Assembly: GCF_014196595.1 (NCBI RefSeq)
Contig: NZ_JACIEA010000003.1
Location: forward strand, 124,001-188,000
Direction: 5' to 3'
Source: Sphingorhabdus rigui
GTDB lineage: Bacteria > Pseudomonadota > Alphaproteobacteria > Sphingomonadales > Sphingomonadaceae
DNA: 64,000 bases
The notes beneath the pieces are model-generated. The model made no database searches and had not been told where the DNA came from. It saw only the letters and a list, made by a program, of their open reading frames with translations. Each line of letters opens with the position of its first letter. Within the stretch, counting starts at the first letter, position 1. This document shows positions 19,112 to 29,641 of the stretch, piece after piece. Position numbers and translations under genes: made by a program.

Positions 19112-20248
19112 TCATGGTCCTTCGCGGATGGCGCGTGCTTCATTGCGTTCGGATTGCCGTTCAAGCGCGACCTTAATCATCGCGATGATGGGGTCCGCCA
19201 GCGCAAGGCCCAATATTCCGAATAAAGCGCCCAACAGTATCTGTGCGCCAAGCACAAGCGCGGGCGCTAAATCGACCGCCCGCTTTGCGACCATGGGCAC
19301 AATCAGATAGCCGTCGACCATCTGAACGACGAAATATACAAAGATGGCATAGAGGCCGACATCAACACCCGCCGAAAATCCGACGAGGATGATGAGTGCA
19401 CCCGATACGATAGCGCCGATATTGGGCAAAAACGCCAACAGCCCCGTCAGCACGCCCAAAAGCGCCGCCATGGGTACGCCGCCAAGGCTGAGCAATATCC
19501 ACGTCCCAAAACCTTCTACTGCCATACCAAGCAAACGGCCCGCCATCAGGCGGCGCAATACGTTGCCCATTTTGGCGGCGGTGACGTAGAAATGTTCGCG
19601 CTCTGCCAGCGGCAACATCCATGCGACGCCGCGTTCATACATACGCGGTTCGGCGGCGATGAATATGGCGAGCACGAGCATCATCGCCATGTTGGTCACT
19701 GTGCCAACCACCGAAGAGACGGCTTCAGTTACGCGGCCGACCGAGTTCAAAATCTGCGTTCCGAAGCCTTTGACATCTTCTGCCGATATGTTGAATCCGG
19801 CAGCAGCGATGCGGTTGCCTATGGATTCAATCTGCGCTTCGACAATAGCCTGAAGACTGGCGGCCTGCGCGGCAAGCTCGGATCCCGTGAATATAAATGT
19901 CCAATACATGAAACCAAATACGGCAAGGACGACGATGGTCAGGCGGATGCTGCGCGGGATCGGTAAAACCCGGCCAAGCAAACGCGCGCCGCCATCAAAC
20001 ATCGCCGCAAGTACAAGGCCGCCCATGATGAGCAGCAGTGGCTGCGCCAGCCAGACAAACCCGACAACAAACGCGGTCATGCCAATCCAGACAGCCGCCC
20101 GTTTGATCTCGGTGCGGATTATGGGGTCGTAAAGTTCGGTTGGGCCTACTTCTTCGCGAAATCCATCCTCCTGCACCACAGGTTTTCTGCGTGAGCGCCG
20201 CGCCTTGGCGGGTTTTGCGGCCGGGGTGTCTTTCGCGATATCATTCAC
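19112..20248 (-). CDS. AI-2E family transporter (PerM/TqsA type)
   Basis: The protein has 378 residues. A basic, Ala/Lys-rich N-terminus is followed by about eight transmembrane helices and the conserved family region around LPNIGAIVSG and VVQMVDGYLIVPMVAKRAVDLAPALVL split through the middle-to-C-terminal part. Members export autoinducer-2 or act as Na+/H+ antiporters or permeases; the name does not prove AI-2 transport. The start is a GTG one base after the lepB stop codon, so it is coupled to lepB. Confidence 0.85.
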   Translation of the reverse strand: MNDIAKDTPAAKPAKARRSRRKPVVQEDGFREEVGPTELYDPIIRTEIKRAAVWIGMTAFVVGFVWLAQPLLLIMGGLVLAAMFDGGARLLGRVLPIPRSIRLTIVVLAVFGFMYWTFIFTGSELAAQAASLQAIVEAQIESIGNRIAAAGFNISAEDVKGFGTQILNSVGRVTEAVSSVVGTVTNMAMMLVLAIFIAAEPRMYERGVAWMLPLAEREHFYVTAAKMGNVLRRLMAGRLLGMAVEGFGTWILLSLGGVPMAALLGVLTGLLAFLPNIGAIVSGALIILVGFSAGVDVGLYAIFVYFVVQMVDGYLIVPMVAKRAVDLAPALVLGAQILLGALFGILGLALADPIIAMIKVALERQSERNEARAIREGP

Positions 20249-20249
20249 T

Positions 20250-21176
20250 TTAGCGGACCTTTTTGGGACGCAGACTTGTACCCGCGCGGCCGCTGCGCAG
20301 CGATGAGATCCACGTCGCCGGGTTCAAGCTCGTGCTGCCATCGACGGAGAAGGTAATGATTTCCGCACGACCGCCAATACGATCCCACGATACGGGGCCG
20401 CCAAGGCCGCCCAGCGCTTCGGGTACGCGGCTGTCCGAGCTATTGTCGCGGTTGTCGCCCATTAAGAACACATGGCCTGCGGGTATTTTTACAGGTTCCA
20501 TATCATCGGTCTCGCGCCTGCGGGCATCGATGGTGTCATATTGCACGCCATTGGGCAGCGTTTCGCGAATGATGGGCAAATGACATGTCATCACGCCGTC
20601 ATCGCCGCGCGTCAGTGCGCCCGGGAAATCATAATCATTGCATGGATTATTGGCATCGACAGGCAAAACCAGATTGGGCTGGGTCTCTTGCTTAACGGGC
20701 TTTCCGTTCAAGAAAACCTGACCTTCGCGCAGCGAGATCGTGTCACCGGGCAGGCCAATAACGCGCTTGATCCAGTCCTGATATTTGCCCTTTGGCGTCA
20801 AAATGACAATATCGCCACGGGCCGGCATTTTCCCCCAGACCCGCGTCTCGCTTTCCGGAAGCGGGACGGCCAGCGCCTCTACTTCCTCGCGCAACACCAG
20901 CCAGCGAAATATCGCGACCGGATTGGGAATGGTTGGCGACACATGGCTCCAGCCATACGGATATTTGCTCACGAACAGCCGGTCACCCACCAGCAATGTC
21001 GGCATCATCGATATCGACGGGATGTAAAACGGCTTTGCAATGAAGCTGTGAAACGCAAGAACGGCCATCAACAGCCAGAACATCCCTTTGATTTCCGCCC
21101 AAGCAGCAGAGGCCCAGCCGCGTTGTTCAGGTGCTGGAGCAGATGGGGCGGTGGGGTCGATATTGTCGGTGGTCAA
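20250..21176 (-). CDS. lepB: Signal peptidase I
   Basis: LepB cleaves signal peptides of exported proteins at the inner membrane. One transmembrane anchor is followed by PSISMMPTL with the catalytic Ser, the YQDWIKRVIGLPGD box with the catalytic Lys, and the GDNRDNSSDSR box. The start is uncertain: I prefer TTG at 21176 (AAAAGG 10 bases upstream, just after the acpS stop) over the ATG at 21233, which would overlap acpS by about 52 bases and lacks a ribosome binding site. The usual rnc-era genes do not follow. Confidence 0.93.
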   Translation of the reverse strand: MTTDNIDPTAPSAPAPEQRGWASAAWAEIKGMFWLLMAVLAFHSFIAKPFYIPSISMMPTLLVGDRLFVSKYPYGWSHVSPTIPNPVAIFRWLVLREEVEALAVPLPESETRVWGKMPARGDIVILTPKGKYQDWIKRVIGLPGDTISLREGQVFLNGKPVKQETQPNLVLPVDANNPCNDYDFPGALTRGDDGVMTCHLPIIRETLPNGVQYDTIDARRRETDDMEPVKIPAGHVFLMGDNRDNSSDSRVPEALGGLGGPVSWDRIGGRAEIITFSVDGSTSLNPATWISSLRSGRAGTSLRPKKVR

Positions 21177-21181
21177 ACTGG

Positions 21182-21592
21182 TTATGCCTTTTGCGATGGT
21201 AATGCTTCTATAATGACAAATGCCTGTGCCCATGGGTGGTCATCAGTCAGTGTCAGATGAATATGGGCTTCATAGCCCGAGGGAATCATTGCGTCGAGCC
21301 GCGCTTTTGCGCCGCCCGTCAGCGCCAGCGTTGGCGCGCCCGACGGTGCATTGACGACGCCAATATCTTTCATGAACACTCCATGCTTGAATCCGGTTCC
21401 AACAGCTTTGGAAAAAGCCTCTTTGGCTGCAAAGCGTTTGGCATATGTGCCCGCCCGGGTGAATGGCCGCTTGCCAGCTTTGGCGCGTTCGATGTCGGTA
21501 AAGACGCGCTTTTCAAACCGTTCGCCAAAGCGCTCAAGCGAATGTGTGATGCGCTCAATATTACATAGATCGGAACCAAGCCCGATTATCAC
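21182..21592 (-). CDS. acpS: Holo-[acyl-carrier-protein] synthase
   Basis: AcpS transfers 4'-phosphopantetheine from CoA to ACP. The protein has 136 residues. [14 protein letters not shown] at the N-terminus carries the Mg-binding Asp, and [15 protein letters not shown] is the second family motif with the Glu. Its ATG overlaps the pdxJ stop by 4 bases, as in many alphaproteobacteria. Confidence 0.95.
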   Translation of the reverse strand: MIIGLGSDLCNIERITHSLERFGERFEKRVFTDIERAKAGKRPFTRAGTYAKRFAAKEAFSKAVGTGFKHGVFMKDIGVVNAPSGAPTLALTGGAKARLDAMIPSGYEAHIHLTLTDDHPWAQAFVIIEALPSQKA

Positions 21593-22332
21593 CGCGCGAG
21601 GTCCATTAACGTCCGCATCTTCCGGACGCTTTCCTCCAAGCCGATGAAGATCGCCTCACCAATCAGATAGTGCCCGATGTTCAACTCGGCGAAATGGGGA
21701 ATGGCGGCGATGGGTTGGACATTTTCAAACGTCAGGCCATGGCCAGCATGCGGTTCGATACCATTTTTAGCCGCAAGCGCGGCCGCGTCCGCAATACGGC
21801 GAAGTTCTATTTCGCGTTCTTCGCCTTCGGCATGCGCATATTTACCGGTGTGGAATTCAACGACGGGCGCTTTCAGACGGATGGCCGCTTCAATCTGGCG
21901 GGCGTCGGGTTCAATGAACAAGCTTACGCGAATGCCTGCGTCCGCCAGCCGCGTAACGATGGGCGCGAGATGGTTGTGCTGACCGGCGGCATCCAGCCCG
22001 CCCTCAGTCGTACGTTCTTCGCGCCGTTCGGGGACGATGCACGCAGCATGCGGCTTATGCCGCAGCGCGATTTCGAGCATTTCGTCGGTTGCCGCCATTT
22101 CCAAGTTAATGGGCAAGCGGATTTCCCGCATAATCGCATCGAGGTCCGCATCGCGAATGTGCCGGCGGTCTTCGCGCAAATGGACGGTGATGCCATCGCC
22201 GCCTGCGGCCTCGACGATGTGCGCAGCGCGCATCGGATCAGGATGCATTCCGCCACGCGCATTTCGGATCGTCGCAACATGGTCGATATTGACGCCAAGA
22301 CGGAGCTTTTTGGGATCAAGAGTGAAAGTCAT
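21589..22332 (-). CDS. pdxJ: Pyridoxine 5'-phosphate synthase
   Basis: PdxJ condenses 1-deoxyxylulose-5-phosphate with aminoacetone phosphate to form PNP in vitamin B6 synthesis. The protein has 247 residues. [18 protein letters not shown] is the diagnostic N-terminal motif, HLREDRRHI follows, and HAGHGL near residue 200 is also conserved. It overlaps the upstream serine hydrolase by 4 bases and the downstream acpS by 4 bases, so the three are translationally coupled. Confidence 0.96.
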   Translation of the reverse strand: MTFTLDPKKLRLGVNIDHVATIRNARGGMHPDPMRAAHIVEAAGGDGITVHLREDRRHIRDADLDAIMREIRLPINLEMAATDEMLEIALRHKPHAACIVPERREERTTEGGLDAAGQHNHLAPIVTRLADAGIRVSLFIEPDARQIEAAIRLKAPVVEFHTGKYAHAEGEEREIELRRIADAAALAAKNGIEPHAGHGLTFENVQPIAAIPHFAELNIGHYLIGEAIFIGLEESVRKMRTLMDLAR

Positions 22333-23429
22333 AATGGAGTACCGGTCGAGCAGAGTGCAGCGCGCATGACGTCATGGGTTATTCCGGCCTGTTGCCAGAT
22401 TTCACCATAAGCAGGCTCAGCCTCGGCGCGGTTCGATGTCATGATGATAACCATGTCCAGATCAGGCAGGATGATGTTACGCAATACGACGCCACCAATG
22501 AAGCCGCGACGCTCGATGATTCGTACGGGAACATCGCCGCAATCCTTCAAAGGCGTACTGAAGGCCCACTGGCCGAGCGCGGCCATGCCATATTCGGGCT
22601 TGCCTTCCCACATCTGTGCGCGCTGGGCTTCGGGGATGAGCTTGCCGGTCATTAGCGCGCGGTCGAAGGCGAGCAGATCATGGGTCGTGCCAAAAAGCGC
22701 GCCCGCGCCGCCGAAATTTTCGAGCCGGAACGCTGATGTTTCTGGCTTGCCCTCGCTAAAGCCCACAACGGTGGGCTCGGCGCGGGGGAACACGCCAACG
22801 CTGCTGAGACCGAGCGGCTGTGCAATCCGTGTTGCAATCAAGTCGGCGTAAGGCTTGCCGCTGGTCGCCTCGATCACCGCGGCCATCATGATGAAGTCGC
22901 AGTCACCATAAAAGAACCCGGACAGCGGCTCGCGCGTGGTTGGCCCTTCGCACCATGTCCGCCCGGTTTCGGGACTGCCGAGGTCGACAGAGTAGAAGGT
23001 TGGCCAATCGTCTCTGGCGATGGGGCCTTCTCCGGTGCGCGGCAGGCCCGAGACGTGCTGCATCAGCATGCGCGCAGTGATGCGGTTTGCAAAAGGCGCC
23101 TTGCTGTCGGGCAGGTAGCGGATGATCGGCGCGTCGAGATCGAGACGGCCAGCCGCTACTTCCTGCATCGCGATGGTCGCCGTGATCTGCTTGGTGACGG
23201 AGGCCCAACGCCAGGTCTGCCCCAATTCATGCGGCGTTTCGCTTTCCGGTGAGATTGTTCCGATTGTGCGTTCGAAAACGATTTTGTCGCCGCGCGCGAT
23301 CAGGATTGTCCCAGGCGCTTTTGCTGGATCAAGTGCAGCGGAAACAGCGGCAGCGTCGATCTTTCCCTGCGGCGGTGATTGCGTCATTAACATCAGCGCC
23401 AGCGCTGGAACCATCAAGGCATGCAGCAT
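22329..23429 (-). CDS. Serine hydrolase of the beta-lactamase class C / DD-peptidase-like family
   Basis: The protein has 366 residues with an N-terminal signal peptide ([14 protein letters not shown]). ASVTK (S77-K80) is the SxxK catalytic motif. The YxN position appears as YGD, with Asp replacing Asn, and no clear HTG/KTG third motif was found; RRGFIGG may take that place. The family includes esterases, D-aminopeptidases and beta-lactamases. The substrate is unknown and lactamase activity should not be assumed. GGAG lies 9 bases before the ATG. It is inserted between pyrE and pdxJ. Confidence 0.85.
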   Translation of the reverse strand: MLHALMVPALALMLMTQSPPQGKIDAAAVSAALDPAKAPGTILIARGDKIVFERTIGTISPESETPHELGQTWRWASVTKQITATIAMQEVAAGRLDLDAPIIRYLPDSKAPFANRITARMLMQHVSGLPRTGEGPIARDDWPTFYSVDLGSPETGRTWCEGPTTREPLSGFFYGDCDFIMMAAVIEATSGKPYADLIATRIAQPLGLSSVGVFPRAEPTVVGFSEGKPETSAFRLENFGGAGALFGTTHDLLAFDRALMTGKLIPEAQRAQMWEGKPEYGMAALGQWAFSTPLKDCGDVPVRIIERRGFIGGVVLRNIILPDLDMVIIMTSNRAEAEPAYGEIWQQAGITHDVMRAALCSTGTPL

Positions 23430-23440
23430 TCTCTTACTCC

Positions 23441-24019
23441 TTACTTCCTGCTACCGGGCTTTACCGCCTCGGTCGCCGCCAATTCGGGCGGCAATTCATC
23501 AGGCGCATAGGTCGGAAAGTTCAACTGAATCAGCGGGAAGAATGGTACGCCGAGGTCGACCGTGCCTGCGGAACGGTCAACAACTGCGCCAGCGGCGATG
23601 ACATGACCGCCTGCTGCTTCGATCGCCGCAATAGCCTCACGCGATGAAAGGCCAGTCGTTACGACATCTTCCATCATAAGGACTTTGGTGCCTGGTGTGA
23701 TCGTAAAGCCGCGGCGCAGACCAAAGACACCATCGGGGCGTTCCACGAACATCGCATCAACGCCAAGTGCACGACCCATTTCATGGCCGATGATCAGGCC
23801 ACCCATGGCCGGGGAAATGACGGCTTGGATCTCGTTTCGCAGCTCGCGCGGCATTTTTTGTGTCAGTGCCAAGGCAATGCGTCCCGCACGTTCGGGGTTC
23901 ATGAGCAGGCGGGCACACTGAAGATAATAAGCGCTGTGGCGGCCCGACGACAGCAGGAAATGTCCTTCGAGCAGCGCGTCGACGCTACGGAATTCTGATA
24001 GAATTTCATCTTCGGTCAT
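23441..24019 (-). CDS. pyrE: Orotate phosphoribosyltransferase
   Basis: PyrE makes OMP from orotate and PRPP in pyrimidine synthesis. The protein has 192 residues from the ATG at 24019 (MTEDEILSEFR). The PRPP-binding loop reads VLMMEDVVTTGLSSREAI. SPAMGGLIIGHEMGRAL and the FGLRRGF region carry the substrate contacts. The longer frame to 24109 adds a non-family N-terminus and is rejected. It ends 11 bases before the serine hydrolase start. Confidence 0.95.
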   Translation of the reverse strand: MTEDEILSEFRSVDALLEGHFLLSSGRHSAYYLQCARLLMNPERAGRIALALTQKMPRELRNEIQAVISPAMGGLIIGHEMGRALGVDAMFVERPDGVFGLRRGFTITPGTKVLMMEDVVTTGLSSREAIAAIEAAGGHVIAAGAVVDRSAGTVDLGVPFFPLIQLNFPTYAPDELPPELAATEAVKPGSRK

Positions 24020-24179
24020 GGTGGGGAGATTTTTCCTAGCTGGCGAATGTTGTGTTTTGCATCTTCCGTTTAGCGGATTGCAACGCAAATAGGTAGAAGA
24101 GTGGAGCAATTAAATGCTAAAAATCATGAATCGACCGCTTGAGGGTTCAGATAAGCGCGCCTATAGGTCGCGCGAGTCC

Positions 24180-24198
24180 GACCCTCCAACGGGGGGTC
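24180..24198. repeat. Short GC-rich hairpin in the leader of the cytochrome oxidase operon
   Basis: GACCCTCC and GGGGGGTC pair (one G-U pair) across a 3-base AAC loop, about 50 bases before the ctaC start. It lacks a T-run; it may influence mRNA stability or translation. Confidence 0.35.
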
Positions 24199-24247
24199 AG
24201 GCCTACGCAATATTTCTGCGTCGCACCAAGAATACGGGGCTAAATTG

Positions 24248-25363
24248 ATGATTATGTTGAAGAAATTTCTGGTTGTAGTGGCTGCCATGGCAATGCCGTC
24301 ATTGGCATTGGCGCAACCTGCGAATCCCGCGCCTGCGCCAGTCACGAAAGAAGTGGCCGCACCGGTTGTAGCAACACCAGCCGCAGCAGCACCCGCTGCC
24401 GCTGAAGCAGCAGCAGCGCCAGCCGCCGCCGCTGCGCCGAAATCGATGGATGGATCGCTTCCTGGCTACACGCCAATGCGTCCTGACTATGCCAACAGCG
24501 TTGGTATGCCGAAGGCGAAGGAAGTCGATTTTCAGGAACAGTTCAGCGACAACGGCCAATATGCGAAATGGATTAACAACGCCATTTTGTTGCCAATCAT
24601 CACGATCATTTCGATGTTCGTTCTTGGATTGCTGCTTTGGGTCATCGTCCGGTTCAATCGCCGCGCAAACCCTGTCCCTTCAAAGACGACGCACAATACC
24701 TTTATTGAGGTTGTTTGGACGTTGGTTCCAGTCCTCATCCTTCTTGGCATTGCTTACCCGTCGCTCGACTTGCTTGCCAAGCAGTTCAAGCCAGCACCGG
24801 CAGACGCGGTGACCATTAAGGCAACCGGTTATCAGTGGTATTGGGGGTACACCTATCCTGACCATGGCGGCTTTGAAGTTGTGTCCAATATGCTCAAAGA
24901 GCAAGGTGACGTCGCCAAAGGCGAGCGCTTCCGTACCGAAAATGACGGCCCCAAGTTGATGGCCGCAGACAACCGTATGGTCGTGCCAGTGGGCGTTCCG
25001 ATCCGCATTCAGACAACGGCCGCAGACGTAATCCACGCTTTCGCGGTACCATCGCTTTGGTTCAAGCTTGATGCCGTTCCCGGCCGCTTGAATGAAAAGT
25101 CGCTGACGATCACGAAGCCAGGCGTCTATTTCGGACAATGTTCGGAGCTTTGCGGTGCACGGCATGCGTTCATGCCCATCGTTGTAGAAGCCCTGCCGCC
25201 AGAAAAGTTTGCGGCATGGGTTAAGGCGCAAGGCGGCACGATGCCTGGCGCTGAAAAGCCTGCACCGGCAGCGGCGCCAGCCGTAGCTGCACCTGCAGCT
25301 GCTGCGGGAACTGCACCAACCACTGACACAGCCGCTGCGCCTGCCGCAGCGCCAACCAAGTAA
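24248..25363 (+). CDS. ctaC: Cytochrome c oxidase subunit II
   Basis: Subunit II carries the CuA centre that accepts electrons from cytochrome c. The protein has 371 residues with a signal peptide (to about 23), an Ala/Pro-rich linker, two transmembrane helices, and the cupredoxin domain. GYQWYWGY is the aromatic patch. The CuA ligands are H in ADVIHAF and C, E, C, H, M in [13 protein letters not shown]. The C-terminus is again Ala/Pro-rich and longer than usual. The start at 24248 has GGGG 8 bases upstream; TTG 24245 and ATG 24254 are alternatives. Confidence 0.96.
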   Translation: MIMLKKFLVVVAAMAMPSLALAQPANPAPAPVTKEVAAPVVATPAAAAPAAAEAAAAPAAAAAPKSMDGSLPGYTPMRPDYANSVGMPKAKEVDFQEQFSDNGQYAKWINNAILLPIITIISMFVLGLLLWVIVRFNRRANPVPSKTTHNTFIEVVWTLVPVLILLGIAYPSLDLLAKQFKPAPADAVTIKATGYQWYWGYTYPDHGGFEVVSNMLKEQGDVAKGERFRTENDGPKLMAADNRMVVPVGVPIRIQTTAADVIHAFAVPSLWFKLDAVPGRLNEKSLTITKPGVYFGQCSELCGARHAFMPIVVEALPPEKFAAWVKAQGGTMPGAEKPAPAAAPAVAAPAAAAGTAPTTDTAAAPAAAPTK

Positions 25364-25376
25364 AAAGGCCAGACTG

Positions 25377-27044
25377 ATGACCACGATTGCCGCAACAGGT
25401 ACAGACCTCCACGCGCATGACCATCATGACGCAGATCATAAGCCAGGCTTCTTCGCGCGCTGGTTTATGTCGACCAACCACAAGGATATCGGCACGCTCT
25501 ATTTGATCTTTGCGATTTTCGCAGGGATCGTCGGCGGCGCAATTTCTGGCCTTATGCGCCTTGAACTTGCTGCGCCGGGTATCCAGTATCTTCAGGGCTG
25601 GGCATCCATGATGGCCGGCAAGGAAGCGTCTTTGGACGAAGCCTATCATATGTGGAACGTGCTGATCACCGCCCACGGCCTGATCATGGTGTTCTTCATG
25701 GTCATGCCAGCCATCATCGGTGGTTTCGGCAACTGGTTCGTGCCGCTCATGATTGGTGCGCCAGATATGGCCTTCCCGCGTATGAACAATGTCAGCTTCT
25801 GGCTGACGGTTGTTGCGTTCATCATGTTGCTCGGCTCCAGCTTTGTACCCGGTGGTACGGGCCTTGGCGCTGGTACAGGTTGGACAGTGTACGCACCGCT
25901 TTCGACTTCCGGTTCCGTTGGACCTGCCGTCGATATGGCGATCTTCTCGCTTCACCTTGCTGGTGCGGCATCGATCCTTGGTGCGATCAACTTCATCACG
26001 ACCATCTTTAACATGCGTGCCCCCGGCATGACGCTGCATAAAATGCCGCTGTTTGTCTGGTCCGTGCTTGTGACCGCATTCCTTCTGTTGCTCGCATTGC
26101 CCGTATTGGCTGCTGCAATCACGATGCTTCTGGTTGACCGTAACTTTGGCGGCGCATTCTTTGATGCGGCTGCCGGCGGTGACCCTGTATTGTATCAGCA
26201 TCTGTTCTGGTTCTTCGGTCACCCTGAAGTGTACATCATGATCTTGCCAGGCTTTGGCATCATCAGCCAGATCGTTGCGACGTTCAGCCGCAAGCCCGTC
26301 TTCGGTTATCTCGGCATGGCCTATGCCATGGTCGCAATCGGTGTCGTTGGCTTCGTCGTTTGGGCGCACCACATGTTCACCACGGGCATGAGCGTTGATA
26401 TGAAGATGTACTTCACCGCGGCAACGATGGTGATTGCGGTGCCAACCGGCATTAAGATCTTCAGCTGGATCGCCACCATGTGGGGCGGTTCGGTCAGCTT
26501 CAAAACGCCGATGGTTTGGGCAATGGGCTTCATCTTCATGTTCACCGTTGGTGGCGTGACCGGTGTTGTGCTCGCGAACGGCGGTCTCGACGACAATTTG
26601 CACGACACATATTATGTTGTCGCCCACTTCCATTATGTGTTGTCGCTTGGTGCGGTCTTCTCGCTCTTCGCTGGCTTCTATTACTGGTTTGGCAAGATGT
26701 CGGGTCGTCACCTGAACGAATTTTTGGGCCATCTGCACTTCTGGGTGTTCTTCATTGGCGTGAACGTCTTGTTCTTCCCAATGCACTTCCTCGGAAACTC
26801 CGGCATGCCACGTCGCTACCCCGATTATCCAGAAGCATTTGCCTATTGGAACGGCGTTGCGTCGACCGGCTATGCCATTATGGCTGTCGGTATCCTGATA
26901 TTCTTCGTTAACGTGATCTGGTCTTTGTTGGCCGGTCGCCGCGCGGAAGACAATTATTGGGGTGAAGGTGCGACAACGCTTGAGTGGACGTTGACGAGCC
27001 CTCCACCATATCACCAGTTCGAAACGCTGCCGGTTATCAAGTAA
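25377..27044 (+). CDS. ctaD: Cytochrome c oxidase subunit I (aa3 type)
   Basis: This is the catalytic subunit with haem a, haem a3 and CuB. The protein has 555 residues and 12 transmembrane helices. [13 protein letters not shown] holds the CuB His, the D-channel Glu and the cross-linked Tyr. [11 protein letters not shown] and VAHFHYVLS hold further His ligands. [24 protein letters not shown] is the D-channel entrance, read here across two adjacent stretches. It starts 14 bases after ctaC. Confidence 0.98.
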   Translation: MTTIAATGTDLHAHDHHDADHKPGFFARWFMSTNHKDIGTLYLIFAIFAGIVGGAISGLMRLELAAPGIQYLQGWASMMAGKEASLDEAYHMWNVLITAHGLIMVFFMVMPAIIGGFGNWFVPLMIGAPDMAFPRMNNVSFWLTVVAFIMLLGSSFVPGGTGLGAGTGWTVYAPLSTSGSVGPAVDMAIFSLHLAGAASILGAINFITTIFNMRAPGMTLHKMPLFVWSVLVTAFLLLLALPVLAAAITMLLVDRNFGGAFFDAAAGGDPVLYQHLFWFFGHPEVYIMILPGFGIISQIVATFSRKPVFGYLGMAYAMVAIGVVGFVVWAHHMFTTGMSVDMKMYFTAATMVIAVPTGIKIFSWIATMWGGSVSFKTPMVWAMGFIFMFTVGGVTGVVLANGGLDDNLHDTYYVVAHFHYVLSLGAVFSLFAGFYYWFGKMSGRHLNEFLGHLHFWVFFIGVNVLFFPMHFLGNSGMPRRYPDYPEAFAYWNGVASTGYAIMAVGILIFFVNVIWSLLAGRRAEDNYWGEGATTLEWTLTSPPPYHQFETLPVIK

Positions 27045-27092
27045 CCGGCGGCGGTTCGCCGCTTCAAAGCTTTAAGGCGTTTGGATACGGAC

Positions 27093-27998
27093 ATGACAAC
27101 CGCAGCGCGTGACATATTAATGCCCGCCGAATGGCGTGACTTCTGGGCTTTAACCAAGCCCAGAGTTATGTCGCTTGTCGTATTCACCGCCTTATGTGGT
27201 CTGCTGGCCGCGCCGGGTAACATCCACCCCATCATCGCCTTTACGGCAGTCCTGTGCATTGCACTGGGCGCCGGTGCGTGTGGGTCGCTTAACCAGTGGT
27301 ACGAAGCTGATGTCGACGCCAAAATGGCGCGGACAGCACAGCGGCCATTGCCCGCTGGCCGAATGGACCGTGAGGCCGCGTTGCACTTCGGCGTCGGCCT
27401 TGCAGCCTTTTCCGTCGGCATCATGGGTGTTGCTGTAAACTGGCTGTCGGCAGGTTTGCTGGCCTTCTCGATATTCTTTTATTCTATCGTCTACACAATC
27501 TGGCTTAAGCCCAACACGCCGCAAAATATCGTTATTGGCGGTGCCGCAGGCGCATTTCCGCCGGTCATTGGTTGGGCCGCCGTCACGGGTGATGTGACTT
27601 TCCTGCCGGTCTTGCTCTTCGCCATTATATTCTTGTGGACCCCGCCGCATTTTTGGGCGCTGGCGCTGTTTATGAAGACCGATTACGGCGCAGCAGGCAT
27701 TCCGATGCTGCCAAATGTGAAGGGTCAGCGCGTCACGCGTAACCAGATATTTGGGTATAGCTTTCCCATGGCCGGCGCAGCGATATTGCCGTTCATCTTG
27801 GGCGATAGTGGCTGGCTATATGGTGCGACTTCGATGTTGTTGAGCGGGCTATTCCTTATCCTTGCATTCCGTGTCTGGCAAAATGAAGCAACCGATGCCG
27901 CGGCGATGAAGCCGGAGAAGCAGCTTTTCGCATTCTCCATCCTGTATCTGTTTCTTTTGTTCGCTCTGTTCGCAATTGACCGTATGGTGATCGCATGA
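27093..27998 (+). CDS. ctaB: Protoheme IX farnesyltransferase (haem O synthase)
   Basis: CtaB adds a farnesyl group to haem b as the first step to haem a. The protein has 301 residues and about nine transmembrane helices. [15 protein letters not shown] is the prenyltransferase Asp-rich motif, and [18 protein letters not shown] is the second conserved block. The ATG at 27093 has GGA 7 bases upstream; the TTG at 27081 has a poorly placed site. The stop overlaps the next small gene (ATGA). Confidence 0.96.
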   Translation: MTTAARDILMPAEWRDFWALTKPRVMSLVVFTALCGLLAAPGNIHPIIAFTAVLCIALGAGACGSLNQWYEADVDAKMARTAQRPLPAGRMDREAALHFGVGLAAFSVGIMGVAVNWLSAGLLAFSIFFYSIVYTIWLKPNTPQNIVIGGAAGAFPPVIGWAAVTGDVTFLPVLLFAIIFLWTPPHFWALALFMKTDYGAAGIPMLPNVKGQRVTRNQIFGYSFPMAGAAILPFILGDSGWLYGATSMLLSGLFLILAFRVWQNEATDAAAMKPEKQLFAFSILYLFLLFALFAIDRMVIA

Positions 27999-28150
27999 CC
28001 CAGCCTGACCAATCGCCGTATACCGCCGAAGAAACCGCGCTTATCCGCAAACGCCAAGCGGCGCGGTCGCGCGTGATGGGCGTCGCCCTTGTTGGATTGT
28101 GCATATTGTTCTTCCTGATCACAGTCGCAAAAGTCGGGGTCTGGGGCTGA
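27995..28150 (+). CDS. Short membrane protein in the cytochrome oxidase operon (CoxF/CtaF-like position)
   Basis: This 51-residue frame has a charged N-terminus ([17 protein letters not shown]) and one transmembrane helix (about 29-46). Its ATG overlaps the ctaB stop (ATGA), and its TGA overlaps the ctaG ATG (TGATG), which strongly supports translation. A short membrane protein at this place between ctaB and ctaG is common in alphaproteobacterial oxidase operons and probably assists oxidase assembly. The function is inferred from position. Confidence 0.85.
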   Translation: MTQPDQSPYTAEETALIRKRQAARSRVMGVALVGLCILFFLITVAKVGVWG

Positions 28151-28716
28151 TGGCTATATCGAACGCGAAAACCGGACTTTTGGCGGGCGCGCTTGCGGTC
28201 TCGATGGTTGGCGTCGGCTTTGCGGCCGTTCCGCTTTATCGCCTGTTTTGTCAGGTGACAGGTTTCGGTGGTACAACGATGCGGGTTGATGCTGCGCAAG
28301 CGGCTACCGTGTCCGCTACAGACAAATCCATCGTCATCCGCTTTGACGCTAATCATCGCGGCGACTTGCCGTGGGAATTCAAGCCCGAACGCCCGACCGA
28401 TACGGTCAGCATCGGCGCGAAGGATATGTCGATCTTCTTGGCAAAAAATCTGTCGAGCGAAGCTGTGACGGGGACGGCAACGTTTAACGTCACGCCCGAA
28501 CTCGCGGGCAAATATTTCAACAAAATACAGTGCTTTTGCTTCACCGAACAGACACTTAAGCCCGGTGAACAGATTAGAATGCCGGTCCTATATTATGTCG
28601 ATCCAAAGATCATGACCGATCCAGAAACCAAAGATATCGAAGAAATTACACTTAGCTACACATTCTACCCAGTGGAAAAGCCAAACACGGTGGACCCGCA
28701 GGCGAACGGAAGCTAA
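28150..28716 (+). CDS. ctaG: Cytochrome c oxidase assembly protein CtaG/Cox11
   Basis: CtaG delivers copper to CuB of subunit I on the periplasmic side. The protein has 188 residues with one N-terminal anchor. LYRLFCQVTGFGGTT and QCFCFTEQTLKPGE contain the conserved Cys residues, including the CFCF copper motif. I chose the ATG at 28150 because it overlaps the upstream stop and gives the family N-terminus. Confidence 0.96.
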   Translation: MAISNAKTGLLAGALAVSMVGVGFAAVPLYRLFCQVTGFGGTTMRVDAAQAATVSATDKSIVIRFDANHRGDLPWEFKPERPTDTVSIGAKDMSIFLAKNLSSEAVTGTATFNVTPELAGKYFNKIQCFCFTEQTLKPGEQIRMPVLYYVDPKIMTDPETKDIEEITLSYTFYPVEKPNTVDPQANGS

Positions 28717-28753
28717 GGCAATCTTACCACGTTAAGACTACAGGGAATTGACC

Positions 28754-29641
28754 ATGGCGGGTGCCAAAAATCACGATTATCATATTCTGCCGCCGAGCAT
28801 CACACCCATATTGGGTTCGTTCTCGGCTCTGACGATGTTCTTCGGCCTCGTGATGTGGATGCATCCCGAGCAGTTCGGTTATGGTAGCCTCGTCTTTGGC
28901 CTTGGCCTGTTGGGCGTATTGTACACCTTTTTCGCATGGTGGTCCGATGTCGTGACCGAAGCCCATGCGGGCGATCATACTCCTGTGGTTCAGCTTCACC
29001 TGCGCTACGGCATGATCATGTTCATCGCGTCGGAAGTCATGTTCTTCGTGGGCTGGTTCTGGGCATGGTTTGACTTCTCGCTGTTCCCTGTGCCGCTGGA
29101 AATCGTGAAGGATGCGGAAACGCATGCATTTACGGTCACCAACCTGATCGGCCAAGAAGGCGCCGCCGCTTTGATGCAGTGGCCGCCAAAGGGCCTCGAG
29201 GTTCTCGATTCGATGAAGCTTCCTTTGCTCAACACGTTGATCCTGTTGTGCTCGGGTACCACCGTCACTTGGGCGCACCATGCGCTGATCCATGGCGACC
29301 GCGAAGGCTTGAAAAAAGGTCTGTTGGCGACGATCCTGTTGGGTCTGCTGTTCAGCTCGATTCAGGCGTATGAGTATCTGGAAGCACCGTTTCCATTCGC
29401 TGGCCTGAACTATGGCACCGCATTTTATATGGCGACTGGCTTCCACGGTTTCCACGTGATCGTCGGTACAATATTCTTGGCGGTATGCCTTGTGCGTGCA
29501 AACAAAGGCCACTTCACACCAAAGCAGCATTTCGGCTTTGAAGCTGCGGCTTGGTACTGGCACTTTGTCGACGTTGTGTGGCTGTTCCTGTTCATCGCCA
29601 TCTACATTTGGGGTGGCTGGGGCGCACCAGTTCACGCTTAA
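28754..29641 (+). CDS. ctaE: Cytochrome c oxidase subunit III
   Basis: The protein has 295 residues and seven transmembrane helices. HDYHILPPS at the N-terminus, FIASEVMFFVGWFWAW, THHAL-like WAHHALIHGD, and FHGFHVIVGTIFL near the C-terminus are typical. Subunit III stabilises proton uptake into subunit I. AGGGA lies 8 bases before the ATG at 28754. The next gene starts directly after its stop codon. Confidence 0.97.
   Translation: MAGAKNHDYHILPPSITPILGSFSALTMFFGLVMWMHPEQFGYGSLVFGLGLLGVLYTFFAWWSDVVTEAHAGDHTPVVQLHLRYGMIMFIASEVMFFVGWFWAWFDFSLFPVPLEIVKDAETHAFTVTNLIGQEGAAALMQWPPKGLEVLDSMKLPLLNTLILLCSGTTVTWAHHALIHGDREGLKKGLLATILLGLLFSSIQAYEYLEAPFPFAGLNYGTAFYMATGFHGFHVIVGTIFLAVCLVRANKGHFTPKQHFGFEAAAWYWHFVDVVWLFLFIAIYIWGGWGAPVHA

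Noticed and set aside
25221-27014. 597-codon open frame antisense to ctaD
   Set aside because: It mirrors the strongly conserved cytochrome oxidase subunit I gene. Its product is rich in His, Arg, Glu and Asp without domain signatures, as expected for a shadow frame.
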